Of a stretch of 64,000 nt of DNA, positions 23,101-34,238 are shown one piece after another. Below the pieces are notes generated by a model, which worked only from the letters and a program-made list of their open reading frames with translations, was not told where the DNA came from and did not search any database. The stretch is from NCBI GenBank assembly GCA_015680905.1, contig CM027383.1, forward strand, positions 83,361,001 to 83,425,000, given 5' to 3'. The position numbers and the translations under genes are program-made. Numbering within the stretch: position 1 is the stretch's first letter; each line of letters opens with the position of its first letter. Source of the DNA: Coptis chinensis (lineage: Eukaryota > Streptophyta > Magnoliopsida > Ranunculales > Ranunculaceae).

Positions 23101-24327
23101 TCATAATAGATGGTAAATGGGAGTTCACGAGTAATGTAAGGAATCGAATAGGTGAGATTACGCAGCAATAGAAAATGAAGTGGAGATTATGGGTGATGAG
23201 GATAACATAGTATGGTCTGCATCTATGAATGGAAAGTATAGCATGAAGGATACTTATGAGAGTCCGAGAGGAGTAAGGCAAGAAGTTGATGGCATAAGCT
23301 AGTTTGGTATGCAAACAAAATCCCAGGCATTCCTTCATCATTTGGATGGCACTAAGTGGGGGTTTGAAAATTTGGAAAAATTGAAACAACAAAAGGTCGT
23401 AGACTCGGATACTTGTATATTCTGGCCGAGAGAAACCGAGACGGAGGAGCATCTCTTTCATGGTTGCTTTATACCACAGTCCTTATGGGAAATATATCTA
23501 CAGAAAATGGGTTACATAGAAGAATAGAACCTACTTGGCAACATGAGGTGTCATGGGTTTGAAGCGGTGTCGCAGGGAAAGGAATTGAGAATGATGTGAT
23601 GAGGCTAATGTGGAATGGGTTCAATTACTGGATTTGGAAAGCAAGGAATGATAGGATTTTTGAAAACAAAGCAATGAATGTTCAGCCAGATGTCTCGATT
23701 TGTTGTTTAGTGATGTGAGAGAAAACTGAAGGCGATGAGACATAAAAATGGAGTATGGACCGAGATAGAGATGTTCACCGATAAGTGGAATGTGGAGGTA
23801 GCAATAAAGCAAAGGAAGCACCAATTTCCAGCGATGGCGAAAACCGAAGTGGGTAGTCATGTTCTTAACACGGATGGAACACTCAAAGGTCACTAGGGGG
23901 TTGGGGCGTGATGATTAGAGATCATGAAGGGAATGTTTTAGCGGCTAGCCATGGTAGAGCAAGCAAGCCATCGATCGACCTTATCGAATTGGAAGCAGTA
24001 GAGCAGGGAATGAAAATGGTGCTAAGCAAAGGAACAAGACGACTTCAAGTATAGACCGACTCAATGACCGTAATAGCCTTCTTAAATGAAAGGGGCCAGC
24101 ACCCATGGCAGGCCAAAAAGATGATTCGGGATATTATGCGAATGAAGGCCCAATTTGAACAGATTACCATTGTTCACGTTTTCAGAGAATCTAATAAGCT
24201 AGCTGATGCTATTGCAGCTAAAATTCCATCATGTAATTTTTTAGAGTTAGTGCCGACATTTCTTACAGAAGATGTAAAAAGTATTATATATGATGATGCG
24301 AGGGGTAAGCAATACTTGAGAGAGTGA
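20148..24327 (+). pseudogene. LINE ORF2: endonuclease, reverse transcriptase, RNase H (broken)
   Basis: It begins with ATG at 20148 (INYFLWNIKG, an AP-endonuclease start). The endonuclease continues with GLVETRVKKKNRDR, LMGDFNSILN (about 20560), GNLYTWNN, KLDRVMGN and SDHTPM. RT is visible as EALSNIGDEKAPGSDGFSA, LIPKIQVPLSLSDYRPIACC, QSAFISGRSIRDNILLSQEL, DLRMAYDSVRWE and a catalytic FVDD near 22238-22249. A zinc-binding region follows (DTCIFWPRETETEEHLFHGC). RNase H is present as NTDGTLKG, then GVMIRDHEGNVLAASHGRA and HVFRESNKLADAIA, ending at TGA 24325-24327. Multiple frameshifts and stops interrupt it, so it is inactive. Confidence 0.9.
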
Positions 24328-24407
24328 AATGTAACAAGTTTTTTTATTACAATTTTTATTCTAATAAAAGGGGTAGGGGACCTCTCTAAAAACCTCGCTT
24401 ACCAACC

Positions 24408-24420
24408 AAAAAAAAAAAAA
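24408..24420 (+). other. LINE poly(A) tail
   Basis: A run of 13 A directly before the right 24-bp target duplication. Confidence 0.95.
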
Positions 24421-24444
24421 TAGAAGAGACAAAACAAACTTCCG
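24421..24444 (+). repeat. LINE target-site duplication, right copy
   Basis: Identical to 18692-18715; the B LTR sequence resumes right after it. Confidence 0.95.
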
Positions 24445-24646
24445 TGATCCGAGGCGATGGATCGTGGCCCGTCGACGCAAGATTGCTCACTTCGAGATGC
24501 ATGGATCGATGGTCCGGGCGTATAAAACGACATCTTGTAGCCAATTCCTTCTTAGTTTTGGAGACGAAGTTGGACTCTGAAAGAAGTTGATTTGTATTAG
24601 GAAACAAATGACGGTTTGTAATGCTTCTAGAACTCACTGTAACCCC

Positions 24647-24654
24647 TATAAATA
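24647..24654 (+). promoter_or_regulatory. TATA box of the B 5' LTR
   Basis: TATAAATA in CCCCTATAAATAGAGG, conserved at 31967-31974 in the 3' LTR. Confidence 0.7.
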
Positions 24655-25691
24655 GAGGACCTAAGTGCCTCATGTAATTGGCCAATTCACTTATACTATT
24701 GTCTCTAGAACTTGAGGCAGAGAGAGATTAATAATAAAAGATTCGGTTTTAACTAGCCAAGTCTTAATAAGTTAGTCTTTCTAGTCTTATGTTCTCCGAC
24801 TCTTCTTCTTCTCGTTCTTCGTATTCTTCCTTCTTTATGGAAGGCTAATCTTCTCCTTTAAGGGAGAAGATGAAGCCGGTGCTTAGGGTTTGATGATTCT
24901 TTTGGTTCATGGTGTTCTTCAATTATGTTAGTTCTTTGTGTTTTTAGTTATTAGTTCCATTACCCAGACCAGGAGATGGAAGTATAGATTAAGGTTTTTA
25001 TTTATTGCAATCGAATATCATGCTAGTTTAGGGTTTTATTTATTGCAATTGAATATTTGCTAGTGATATGCTTTTATTTATTACAATTGAATATAATGCT
25101 AGAATAGGGTTTTATTTATTGTAATTGAATATTATACTATTGTTCTCTACTTTTCTTCTAGTTGTGTAGTGGTTTAGAGTAAGGGAAGTATTCCTTGTGT
25201 TTGCCTTAGATGGTGATTCATTGAATAGCTGCCCAAGCTCACATAAAAGGAAAGAAGATACTAGTAGCATAAACATAGGAACAACCTTAAGTAGAGTTAT
25301 TCGTTAACGATGTTTCGTCCAAGAGAGCATCGACACTCGCTCGATTGCCTAATTGTAGTCTAGTTGTGAGAACAACCATGAAGCAAATGGTCATTGAATC
25401 AAAAGTATTGGTGGATTCTAATCTCTTGAATTCCCTTTCTTATAAATTCTTAATAGTTTAGTTTAGCATTAGAATCTATAATATCTATAATCATAGTTTT
25501 TAATCCCTCAAACCCCCTTTCCAGTCCTGTCATTTATATAAACATACACTTAAAAGTGGAACGATACCCTACTCATCCTTTACTTATTGAGGGATAATTA
25601 GGTTTTGATATGCTTCTATTTTGTTCAACGACCATCATCTATCTACATCATCCACATACCATCTCATAAACACAAAAGGAGCGAGGTTAAA

Positions 25692-25705
25692 TGGCGCCGC
25701 TGCCG
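25692..25705 (+). other. Primer-binding site of element B (tRNA-Asp type)
   Basis: TGGCGCCGCTGCCG lies two bases after the 5' LTR end and is nearly identical to the tRNA-Asp PBS used by plant Athila/Tat elements. It confirms element orientation and class. Confidence 0.85.
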
Positions 25706-26274
25706 TTTTAAGTTGTTTATGTTTAACGTTTTCTTTCAAGATTAGAACTTTGGATCTTGAGGTAATTTTAGCCACATCATCCATCCTTTTGAGAAAGAGA
25801 CAAGCTTGAAGGACATCTCGAAGACAAGATCTACCATCCAGGTTAGTCGAATCTTTATTCTTTTTATTGCCTTCTTAGTATAATTGCATCGTAGTTTTGT
25901 TTTATTGCTTTCTAGTATAATTGCATTTAGGACCTTTTCAACAATTGAAGTTGTAAGCCAACACAGCGAAACATCAAACTCTAGTGTTTCTTGTCTGAAT
26001 CTTGACAAACAGACTATCGTCTATGGGCCGTGGTACTTAAGCAATCCAAGTGATTCACCATAACCCTAGAAGAGACAACTTTAGACAACGGGCGAGATAC
26101 TAGTTGGAAAGCCCAACCCAGTTGAAGGAAAGTAGTTTTATTTTTATTTTTAAAAATCTAAAAAATTAGTATAATTGCATTTTAGTATAAGTTAGAACAG
26201 TTGCATATTAGTTTAATTGCATTCAAGCATAGTAGAATAATGTTCGTCATTTTTCGCATAGCATTTTCTAGTGT
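25706..26274 (+). other. 5' leader of element B
   Basis: Non-coding AT-rich leader between PBS and gag ATG. It holds three variants of a short TAGTATAATTGCATT-like repeat (about 25876, 25912, 26167). Nothing else recognised. Confidence 0.6.
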
Positions 26275-28126
26275 ATGCCCCGTCGTCCATATCGTCCGGT
26301 AAGAACACAACAGTGGACAAGGTTTAACAATCGACTCACAAGAATACTAGACGAGATTGATACAATGGCCGCACGCAATGATGGAAGTGTTATGGAACCG
26401 AATAATGGTGAAGCTATCCCACCAATGCAAGCACAACAGAGGAAGAAGCTGAACGATTTCTATTAGCCAATCATTGGAGACCCACCCAGTAGTATTGTTT
26501 TTCCAGAGGCAGAATATAACCAGTTTGAACTTAGAGCATCAGTAATCTCTATGCTTCCAAAGTTTAATGGTTCAGACAATGTTCAGCCATATGTTCACAT
26601 GAACAAGTTTCTATCAGTCCTCAAAACTTTCAAGAACGGAATATCAAAGATGAGAGTATCAAGTTGATTCTTTTTTCGCTCTCACTCGAAGGTAAAGCCT
26701 CCGAGTGGTTAACTGTACAACCGATCAATTCAATAGATAACTGGGAGAAGTTGAGAACGAAGTTTATGAACAAGTTTTACCCACCCCAGAAGACAGATGC
26801 CATGCAGCAAACCATCAGCAATTTCAAAGGGAAGGTGATTGAAGAATATCATCAAAGCTTAGAGAAATTCAATAATCTGCTAGTCTCATGTCCACATCAT
26901 GGATACGACAAGAGCACACTGGCTCATTTTTTCTATCGAGGACTCTCGACGATGAACAAGCAGATGATATAATCAATGCACAAAGGCAAGTTTACATCAA
27001 TGGATGGAGAGGAAGCTTACAACTTTCTCGAGAATTTAGCTGAAGAAACAAAACAATGGACTACTAGCAACGAGGATGTCGCTAGCATGGAGGGAGAGCC
27101 AAAGCAATTTGGTTACCAAGCACATGAACAATCAAATAAAGAACTGAAGTCTACATTGGCAAGTCTAGCCACCAGCATTGAAACTCTGAGTAAGAAATTC
27201 AATCAGTTCTCCATGAATCCCTCCAAGATCAACAAGTCTCAAGCTAAATCTCTCTCAGGCATGCAAGCTAGCCGATATTGCAAAGTCTGTTCACACTTCT
27301 CATGCAACTCTAGAATGTCCTAGTTACTATCAACATGCATCAGTTGGAGAGTACAATATAAACTCATTTTAGAGACCCAACCAAGGTGGTAATAACTTTT
27401 AAGGCAATTATTGGAGACAGAACACTGAACCCCCAGGTTCTCAAGATCAAAGTTATATTCCACAGACAAGTCAAGCTTCACAGTTAGTTCCTCAATAGCA
27501 ATTATACTCTTAGCAGAATTTCAATACAAGTGGAGAGTTAGTGCCTGATCGTAGGAGAAATTATGTCGCACTTGCCAACCTGGATAATGCAATTACTTTG
27601 CTATCACAGAAAAATCAGAAGTTTGAAAGTGTTCTAGAGCTTATTGCACAGTCTCAGCTCAATCTTCAGCAATCTCAGGCAAGTCAATGTTCTAGAATGG
27701 AGTCTGTAGAGGCTAAGGTCGACCAACTCACTACTGCTTTGTCTGTAAAGACACAAGCCACTCAACCTAACTTATTGGAACCAATATTGAGGAGTGAAGA
27801 TGTATGCCACATTGGGACAACTTCTAGTACTGATCACCTCCATGATCATGTCAGCTCAGTTACTACTCTCATATTAGGATTGAAGATAGATAATAAGGTT
27901 GACTCACCTTCTCATGATGACATTGCTATAGAGCAATCGGTTAAGATTTCAAATGAAGTTCAAAAGGAAGTAGGAGAAATCCTTTCAACTCCCATTTGTC
28001 AAGATAACCAAGACAAGATATGCAAGAATGCCAACGAGAAAGAAGAAGCGACCACATCGATGTGTTTGTACCAAAGGCACCTTTTCTTATGTTTTTTGCT
28101 CAAAGCAAAAAGGACAAGCAATTTTT
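26275..28126 (+). pseudogene. gag: gag of element B (several breaks)
   Basis: It starts at ATG 26275 (MPRRPYRPVRTQQW). The gag domain reads PKFNGSDNVQPYVHMNKF, LILFSLSLEGKASEW, KLRTKFMNKFYPPQKTDAM and NNLLVSCPHHGYDKSTL, with FFYRGLSTMNKQM. A zinc knuckle (YCKVC, then HTSHATLEC after a frameshift) lies at 27276-27318. A linker with coiled-coil character follows (27541-28126), including a VTTLRSG-like site near 27865 that matches the Athila TLRSGK signature. In-frame stops at 26464 and 26970 and at least two frameshifts disable it, but it is far better preserved than gag of A. Confidence 0.87.
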
Positions 28127-28136
28127 AGAGATGAAG

Positions 28137-28993
28137 GAGGCATTTGAGAAAGATAACATCAATATCCCCTTTCTCAAAGCAATCCAGTAGTTGCCATCAT
28201 ATGCCAAATTCTTGAAGGATGCATGCAACATAAAGAGAAGTACTCATGTTCCAAAGCGAGCGTTTCTAGTTGGACAAACAACATCTATTATCCATCAGCA
28301 AGCTCCAGTCAAGCTCAAAGATCTAGGAAGTCCTACAATATCATGCAAGATAGGAGAAAAATTCATGGATAATGTTCTTTTAGACTTTGGTGCTAGTGTT
28401 AATCTCTTGCCATATCATGTGTACCAAGCGTTGGGCCTAGAGAACCTAAAGCCTACAAAAGTCAAATTGAAGTTAGCTGACCATTCTACCAAGATTCCCA
28501 GAGGCATAGTTGAAGATGTTCTTGTTCAAGTAGCCGATTTCTACTATCTAATGGATTTCATTGTGATAGACACCAAGGAGGCCTTTGATAAAATTCCAAT
28601 TATTCTAGGCCGACCTTTCCTCGCTACCGCAAAAGCTTTGATAAATTGTTACAATGGTGAAATGAAGATCAACTTTGGTAAGATGTTCATGGGAATAAAT
28701 ATCTTTCACCTATTGCATAAGGACTATGATAACACCGAAGGTGGAGAGGTGTACTTCCTTGATAGCATGATACAAGAATTCTGCCCATTCGAAGATACAA
28801 TTGAGAGTGCTCAATCTACAGAAAATTGTGATGAACTTGAGAACCCAACCACAGAGGCGTTGCTAGCCATGTTCTTGAAATCTCTACAGAAAATTCAGGA
28901 TTTAAGTGAGCAGAATGGAAAATTGACAGAGAGAGTATCATATCTTAAGAAGATGAACTCTACATTTCAGGATGAACAACAGACTTCTGCCTA
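28137..28993 (+). pseudogene. pro: Protease and coiled-coil tail of element B
   Basis: After one stop (28188-28190) the frame is open for 267 codons. It reads LPSYAKFLKDACNIKR, then the retropepsin active site VLLDFGASVNLLPYHVY (about 28372-28422), LKLADHSTKIPRGIVEDVLV and IPIILGRPFLATAKALINC. The active-site Asp is retained, and Phe after it is within the hydrophobic range seen in Athila. Unlike A, the frame continues into an acidic, Gln/Leu-rich segment (LLAMFLKSLQKIQDLSEQNG) that looks like a coiled coil, then stops at 28992. Confidence 0.85.
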
Positions 28994-29330
28994 GAAAAAT
29001 AAGTTGCTAGAGAATCAACTTAAAGAAGTTTTGGAAAAACAACAGAATGTAGAAACTGAAATGAGTCTTCTGAAGCAGAAAGTAGACCATATTGATAAGA
29101 AGCATTGCACTGTTAAAGCTTCTTCTGCACCATCATTGTCTGAACGAGAGAAGTAAGTGAACCAATCTACCGCCCACCTTGAGCGCAGTCAGCCAGATAT
29201 CCATTATCATTACTGTGGTGGTAAAGGGCACATTAGATACTATTGTCCTGTTAGAAAGAAAGATTTTCGTCAATCTTCTACACAGAGGAACCACAAGGCC
29301 TATCACACAATCATCAGACCTGAAATAGTT
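28994..29330 (+). pseudogene. Coiled coil plus zinc-knuckle-like motif, copia-gag-like
   Basis: Reading on past the stop gives NKLLENQLKEVLEKQQNVET, a coiled coil, then HYHYCGGKGHIRYYCPVRKK near 29199-29258. This resembles the CxxCGKxGHxxxxC knuckle at the end of copia-type gag proteins, with the first Cys replaced. IRQIWVRKSDL at about 29399 recalls the Trp-containing segment that follows the knuckle in copia polyproteins. A gypsy-copia chimera is my inference; a diverged second gypsy knuckle is the alternative. Confidence 0.5.
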
Positions 29331-31390
29331 TAAGGTAGAGAAGCAACTTCACCAACAATCTTTTCAGCATATCAAGGAGTATTTTTGACAACCTAAACAT
29401 TCGTCAGATTTGGGTAAGAAAATCTGATCTCCTCACTCCAAATTGATAATGCATGATATATAGTCTTAGGGATCTGACTTAAAAAGACCTAACAAAAAAA
29501 AATCTTGGTAAAAGGAAATGTTCTTATTTTGGGATTAATTTTGATATTCAGCATCAATGGTAACATCTTCCCTTTTTCTCATTCATTTCATTTACTTAAT
29601 TTCTATACATTAAGGACAATGCATATGTCAAGTTGGAGGAGGGTGTACTTAAGAAATGAATTTCGAAAATTAGTTTTCAAAAACAAATATATTTTTGTTT
29701 CTATATCAGTAGCATGAGAAAAATGAATTTTAATGATGAGTCTGGGATATATATTCTATACTGCTTAGTGTTGAGTTTGATAAATAGTTGATATTATTAA
29801 TTTAATTACCACTTAGACTATTTATTATGCCCGGGCATAGTTCTTGTTGATAAAATTCTTTTTAAAGGCACCACCACAGTACTTGATCAGTTTTGTGTAC
29901 TTTTGCTAGAAGAGATATTTAAACCCCTAGTAAACTGGAAGTAGAATTTTTAGACTTTGCCCGTGAGACTTGAGCTTTATACCCATTCTTTGGAGAGTCT
30001 TACAAAAAATCCGAGTCTTAGTGACTCAACATCTTTCAATTCTTTATGTCATTATAATATAGTCTCATTATTCATTGATTTGGTTAATCAGGAAGTGACA
30101 TCAACTGGGGAGATAGCCATTAGGTCTTGTAGTCTATTTGAAATAGAGTATCATGCTGATAAGTCAAGTAGTGAACCCATTCAGCCTTTATCCCACCTAG
30201 TAGGACCATCATGTTAAACCCTTTTGAGCCTTACAATAAGCCATTTTTTTTCATAAAACCCTTTTACCCCTTTACCCTCCAACTCCAGACAAAGAGTATG
30301 GCCAAAAACCTTTATCAGCCATACCCATATGTTTCTGAGAATACGAGGGGAACAAGGAGGAAGAAAGAGCACAGAAGGAAGATTACAAGGAAATATCAGA
30401 GAGATACAATGAAAACCATCATTCTGTTCTAAGTGAAAGAAGCTAGTGGAAAACAAGCATATCCAATACTAATCAAGTATATACCACTGAGTTAAAAAAG
30501 ATAAATAAATAAAAAATAAGTTGAACAGAATGGATGGAAAAGCTAAGACAAAGGAAGAATTTTCTCTGCAATACAGAATTTAAAGAAATCTTCCAAATAT
30601 TAATGAAGCAAAACCCTTAGTGTTTTTCAGAAACAACATTTGAATCCTTTTTACCTTTCCTTCATAAACCAATACCCAAGCCAAGTTACAACCCATGACT
30701 TATCACTACAGTATGGTACGAAGTCTAGAATAGGTGAGAGGATGCTAAGGTGAAGGACCCGACACTTCATATATGATTGACATTATTTCCATGAGACTAC
30801 TGTCATCTAGAAGTCTGTTTTTTCAAGGTAGTATGTGGGATGTTCGTATTCATTATTCTTTTCCCCACATACATGAGGTAAAATAGTATAACATCTTCTG
30901 AGAGATTCTTTTATGAGAGTATGATCGGTGAGGATTGAAAGTCGAGATTATCTGTCTAAAAGTAAACTAGGGATTTCGTTTCTTGGATAGGAGAGTATAC
31001 GAGATTGACTAAGTACACACATAAGCCTTGATTGAGAATTTTGTCAATTTTTACTATCTCCCATCATAATCAATGAGTCTTTGCTAGCAATGTAATTAGC
31101 AATGGAGACCGTCTGTTCGAGTAAGCACTAAATGGGTAAAGAATTTCTCTCTCTGAAAAATACTATCATTCTTGAACATGCTATTGATTGATTTTGTGGG
31201 TATATCACCTGAAAACCTTCACGAAACTATAACTCGTCCTTTTCGGGGAACTTAAAGGTTTAAAGCCTTATTGCATATGGTAAATGCAATCGCGATGCCT
31301 GCGAAAGTGAGTTAGGATTTTATTTTTGTTATTAGGATGTGATTTTGATCACTTATCTTTTTTTTTTATCTTATTTGTTAAGAGACTAGC
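29331..31390 (+). other. 3' untranslated region of element B
   Basis: No RT, RNase H or integrase motif is seen in any frame. GATCTGACTTAAAAAGACC at 29470 matches the post-integrase segment of A near 41309 (TATCTGACTTTAAAAGACC), so B has lost what lies between protease and this point. A GTTGGAGGAGGGTG motif at 29630 resembles the PPT-like motifs of A. A conserved two-hairpin block lies at 31205-31320. Confidence 0.7.
31205..31320 (+). ncRNA. Conserved two-hairpin RNA block, element B copy
   Basis: AACTCGTCC is followed by a small dyad (CCTTT at 31238-31242 with AAAGG at 31254-31258). A perfect stem then follows, ATTGCAT at 31270-31276 with ATGCAAT at 31284-31290 around a 7-nt loop. The same order and sequence frame occurs in the 3' UTR of A (60366-60482) and its inverted copy. 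It lies about 100 nt before the PPT. Its function is unknown; a cis-acting RNA signal is an inference. Confidence 0.5.
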
Positions 31391-31410
31391 AAAAGGCTAG
31401 TTGGGAGTTG
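31391..31410 (+). other. Polypurine tract of element B
   Basis: AAAAGGCTAGTTGGGAGTTG is purine-rich and directly precedes the 3' LTR, as expected for the plus-strand primer site. Confidence 0.6.
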
Positions 31411-33007
31411 TGATAAGTACTCAAAAAGTATAATTTAACCCTCGATTATGCCTCTTGTTTAGCCATCTTAGTGGACTAATAGTTTTTGTAAGTTATGTTT
31501 TATGATTCTATAGGTGAAAAAGTGAGTTTTATGGAATATTAGAGAAAAAGGGGTAAAACGGAACAATTTAGAGCATTAAGGATCATATGGGAAACCCGTG
31601 GACAATCATAGAGAAGGCCAAGGAATTGAAGCTATTAAAGATGCGACTTGGACCTATTTGAAAGCCTATTTGGAAGCCCAAGGCCAAAGGATTCGTTGCT
31701 TGGACCAAAGCCCGCAAAAGAGGATAGAAGGATAGAGCAGAAGAGACAAAATAGACTTCCGCGTTTGGGGACGATGGATTGCTTGGCGATCCCAGACGTA
31801 TTGCTTTCAGCGTCGAGACGCATGGATCGGTGTCGGGACGCGAAAAAAACAACACTGTAGCCAATTCCTTCTCAGTTTTGGAGACGAAGTTAGACTCTGA
31901 AAGAAGTTGATTTGTATTAAGAAATAAATGACGGTTTAGAATGCTTCTAGAACTCATTGTAACCCCTATAAATAGAGGACCTAAGTGCCTCATGTAATTG
32001 GCCAATTCACTTATACTCTTGTATCTAGAGCTTGAGGCAGAGAGAGATTAATAATAAAAGATTCGGTTTTAACTAGCCGAGTCTTAATAAGTTAGTCGTT
32101 CTAGTCTTATGTTCTTTGACGCTTCTTCTTCTTGTTCTTCATATTCTTCCTTCTTTATGGAAGACTAATTTTCTCCTTCAAGGGAGAAGATGAAACCGGT
32201 GCTTAGGGTTTGATGATTCTTCTGGTTCATGGTGTTCTTCAATCAGGTTAGTTCTTTGTATTTTTAGTTATTAGTTCCATTGCCCAGACCAGGGGATGGA
32301 AGTATAGATTAAGATTTTTATTTATTGCAATCGAATATCATGCTAGTTTAGGGTTTTATTTATTGCAATTGAAGATTTGCTAGTGATATGCTTTTATTTA
32401 TTGCAATTGAATATAATGCTAGAATAGGGTTTTATTTATTGTAGTTGAATATTATACTATTATTCTCTACTTTTCTTCTAGTTGTGTAGTGGTTTAGAGT
32501 TAGGGAAGTATTCCTTGTGTTTGCCTTAGATGGTGATTCATTGAATAGCTGCCCAAGCTCTCATAAAATGAAAGAAGATACTAGTAGCATAAACATAGGA
32601 ACAACCTTAAGTAGAGTTATTTGTTAATGATGTTTCGTCCAAGAAGGCATCGACACTCGCTCGATTGCCTAATTGTAGTCTACTTGTGAGAACAACCATG
32701 AATCAAAAGTATTGGTGGATTCTAATCTCTTGAATTCCCTTTCTTATAAATTCTTAATAATTTAGTTAGTTTAGTTTAGTTTAGCATTAGAATCTATAAT
32801 ATCTATAATCATAGTTTTTAATCCCTCAAACCCCCTTTCCAGTCCTGTCCTTCATATAAACATACACTTAAAAGTGGAACGATACCTTACTCATCCTTTA
32901 CTTATTGAGGGATAATTAGGTTTTGATATGCTTCTATTTTGTTCAATGACCATCATCTATCTACATCATCCACATACCATCTCATAAACACAAAAGGAGC
33001 GAGGTCA
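31411..33007 (+). repeat. 3' LTR of element B
   Basis: 1597 bp, TGATAAGTACTC to GGAGCGAGGTCA. It matches the LINE-interrupted 5' LTR throughout. TATA box at 31967-31974. It is followed by the 5-bp target duplication atacc and then by the RT frame of element A. Confidence 0.9.
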
Positions 33008-33012
33008 ATACC

Positions 33013-34238
33013 TCCTGAGTTTGAAGAACTTATTCTAAACAAATCTGTGTTTTAGAGAAGGAACACCCTCCTAATTCCCTCATTCCCACTCCTCCCACCC
33101 CTGAGCTTAAACTTATTCCTGCTGAGTTAAAGTATATTCATTTAGATCCGGATGGCACTCATCCAATTATTATCTCATCTCAGTTATCTGCTACTAAAGA
33201 GGCAAATTTGATTACGGTTATTCGTGAACATCGTTCTGCGATTGGTTGGTCTTTAGGCGATATTAAGGGTATTGACCCTAGCATATGGAAACATCGCATA
33301 CATTTGGAGGATAATGCGAAAACCTCCCGTGAGCCACAACGTCATTTGAACCCTACCATGAAAGAGGTAGTTAAAGCGGAAGTTTTAAGATTACTCGATG
33401 CTGGCATTATATACCCCATTTCAGATAGTGAATGGGTGAGCCCAGTTCATGTAGTCCCTAAGAAATCAGGTGTTACAGTTATTCGTAATGCTAATGGAGA
33501 GTTAGTTTCCACCCGAATTCCTATAACGTGGTGGATTTGTATTGATTATAGGAAGCTTAATGCTATGACACATAAGGATCACTTTCCTTTACCCTTTGTC
33601 GACCAAATGCTTGAACATCTAGCCGACCATGCTTACTATTGTTTCTTAGATGGCTACTCTGGCTATTTCTAGATTATTATTGACCCTGATGACCAAGAGA
33701 AGACTATATTCACATGTCCCTTCAGTACGTATGCATATAAAAGAATGCCCTTTGGCCTTTGTAATGCACCTGGTACTTTCCAGCGTTGTATGATACATAT
33801 TTTTAGTGACATGGTGGAGAAATTCATGGAAGTGTTTATGGATGATTTTTCTATTCATGGTCATTCCTTTGAAGATTGTCTTTCAAATCTTTCTAAAGTT
33901 TTGAAACAATGTCAGGAAAAGAACTTAGTCTTAAATTGGGAAAAATGTCATTTTATGGTCACTAAAAGCATAGTTTTAGGCCACGTAGTTTCTAAAAATG
34001 GAATAGAAGTAGATAAAGCTAAATTAGATAAGATAACGTCTCTGCTTATACCACAGACTATCCGTGACATTAGAGCTTTTCTAGGCCACGCAGGTTTCTA
34101 TAAACGTTTTATAAAAGATTTTTCAAAAATAGCTAAGCCTTTAACACAATTGCTTTTAAAAGATACCATTTTTTTTTATCTTAATCATGACTGCGAACAG
34201 GCTTTTGAAACTTTGAAAACCGCTTTAACCTCTGCACC
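33013..34238 (+). pseudogene. Reverse transcriptase of element A
   Basis: After B, a broken start leads into AELKYIHLDPDGTHPIIISS and the RT domain: LDAGIIYPISDSEWVSPVHV, VPKKSG, WWICIDYRKLNAMTHKDHFP, LPFVDQMLEHLA, YCFLDGYSGYF, then a TAG at 33670-33672. It resumes with RMPFGLCNAPGTFQRCM and the catalytic VFMDDFSIHG (33832-33861), followed by HFMVTKSIVLGHVVSKNG and LGHAGFYKRFIKDFSKIAKP. The sequence is Ty3/gypsy of Athila type. The only clear defect in the core is the stop replacing Gln; a frameshift lies near 33110. A MITE interrupts the connection to RNase H at 34239. Confidence 0.93.

Larger units (their letters stand above)
18716..24420 (+). mobile_element. L1-type LINE inserted in the 5' LTR of B
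   Basis: A 5.7-kb non-LTR retrotransposon with ORF1 (nucleic-acid binding) and ORF2 (endonuclease, RT, RNase H). It ends in a poly(A) of about 13 bases at 24408-24420 and is bounded by a perfect 24-bp duplication, the signature of target-primed reverse transcription. ORF1 is open from the 5' junction without an ATG, so the copy appears slightly 5'-truncated. The C-terminal RNase H places it with the plant L1 elements that carry this domain. Confidence 0.93.
18364..25689 (+). repeat. 5' LTR of element B (interrupted by a LINE)
   Basis: It runs 18364-18715 plus 24445-25689. It starts TGATAAGTGCTCAAAAAGTG and ends GGAGCGAGGTTA, where the 3' LTR ends GGTCA. A TATA box (TATAAATA) lies at 24647-24654. 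The two LTRs match closely by eye, with scattered substitutions and small indels near 25385 and 32770, indicating a moderately recent insertion. Confidence 0.85.
18364..33007 (+). mobile_element. Element B: Athila-like, gag-pro only, non-autonomous
   Basis: It has two LTRs: 18364-25689 (interrupted by a LINE) and 31411-33007. Excluding the LINE the 5' LTR is 1597 bp, the same as the 3' LTR. Target duplication: atagc at 18359-18363 and atacc at 33008-33012, one mismatch. A tRNA-Asp PBS follows the 5' LTR at 25692, and a purine-rich tract precedes the 3' LTR. The 5.7-kb interior encodes gag, protease, a coiled coil and a zinc-knuckle-like motif. I find no RT, RNase H or integrase, so mobilisation would need proteins in trans. 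Confidence 0.85.

Noticed and set aside
31205-31320. Self-cleaving hammerhead ribozyme (retrozyme)
   Set aside because: The block ends in GAAA but has no CUGANGA core with matching helices, so the hammerhead consensus is not met.
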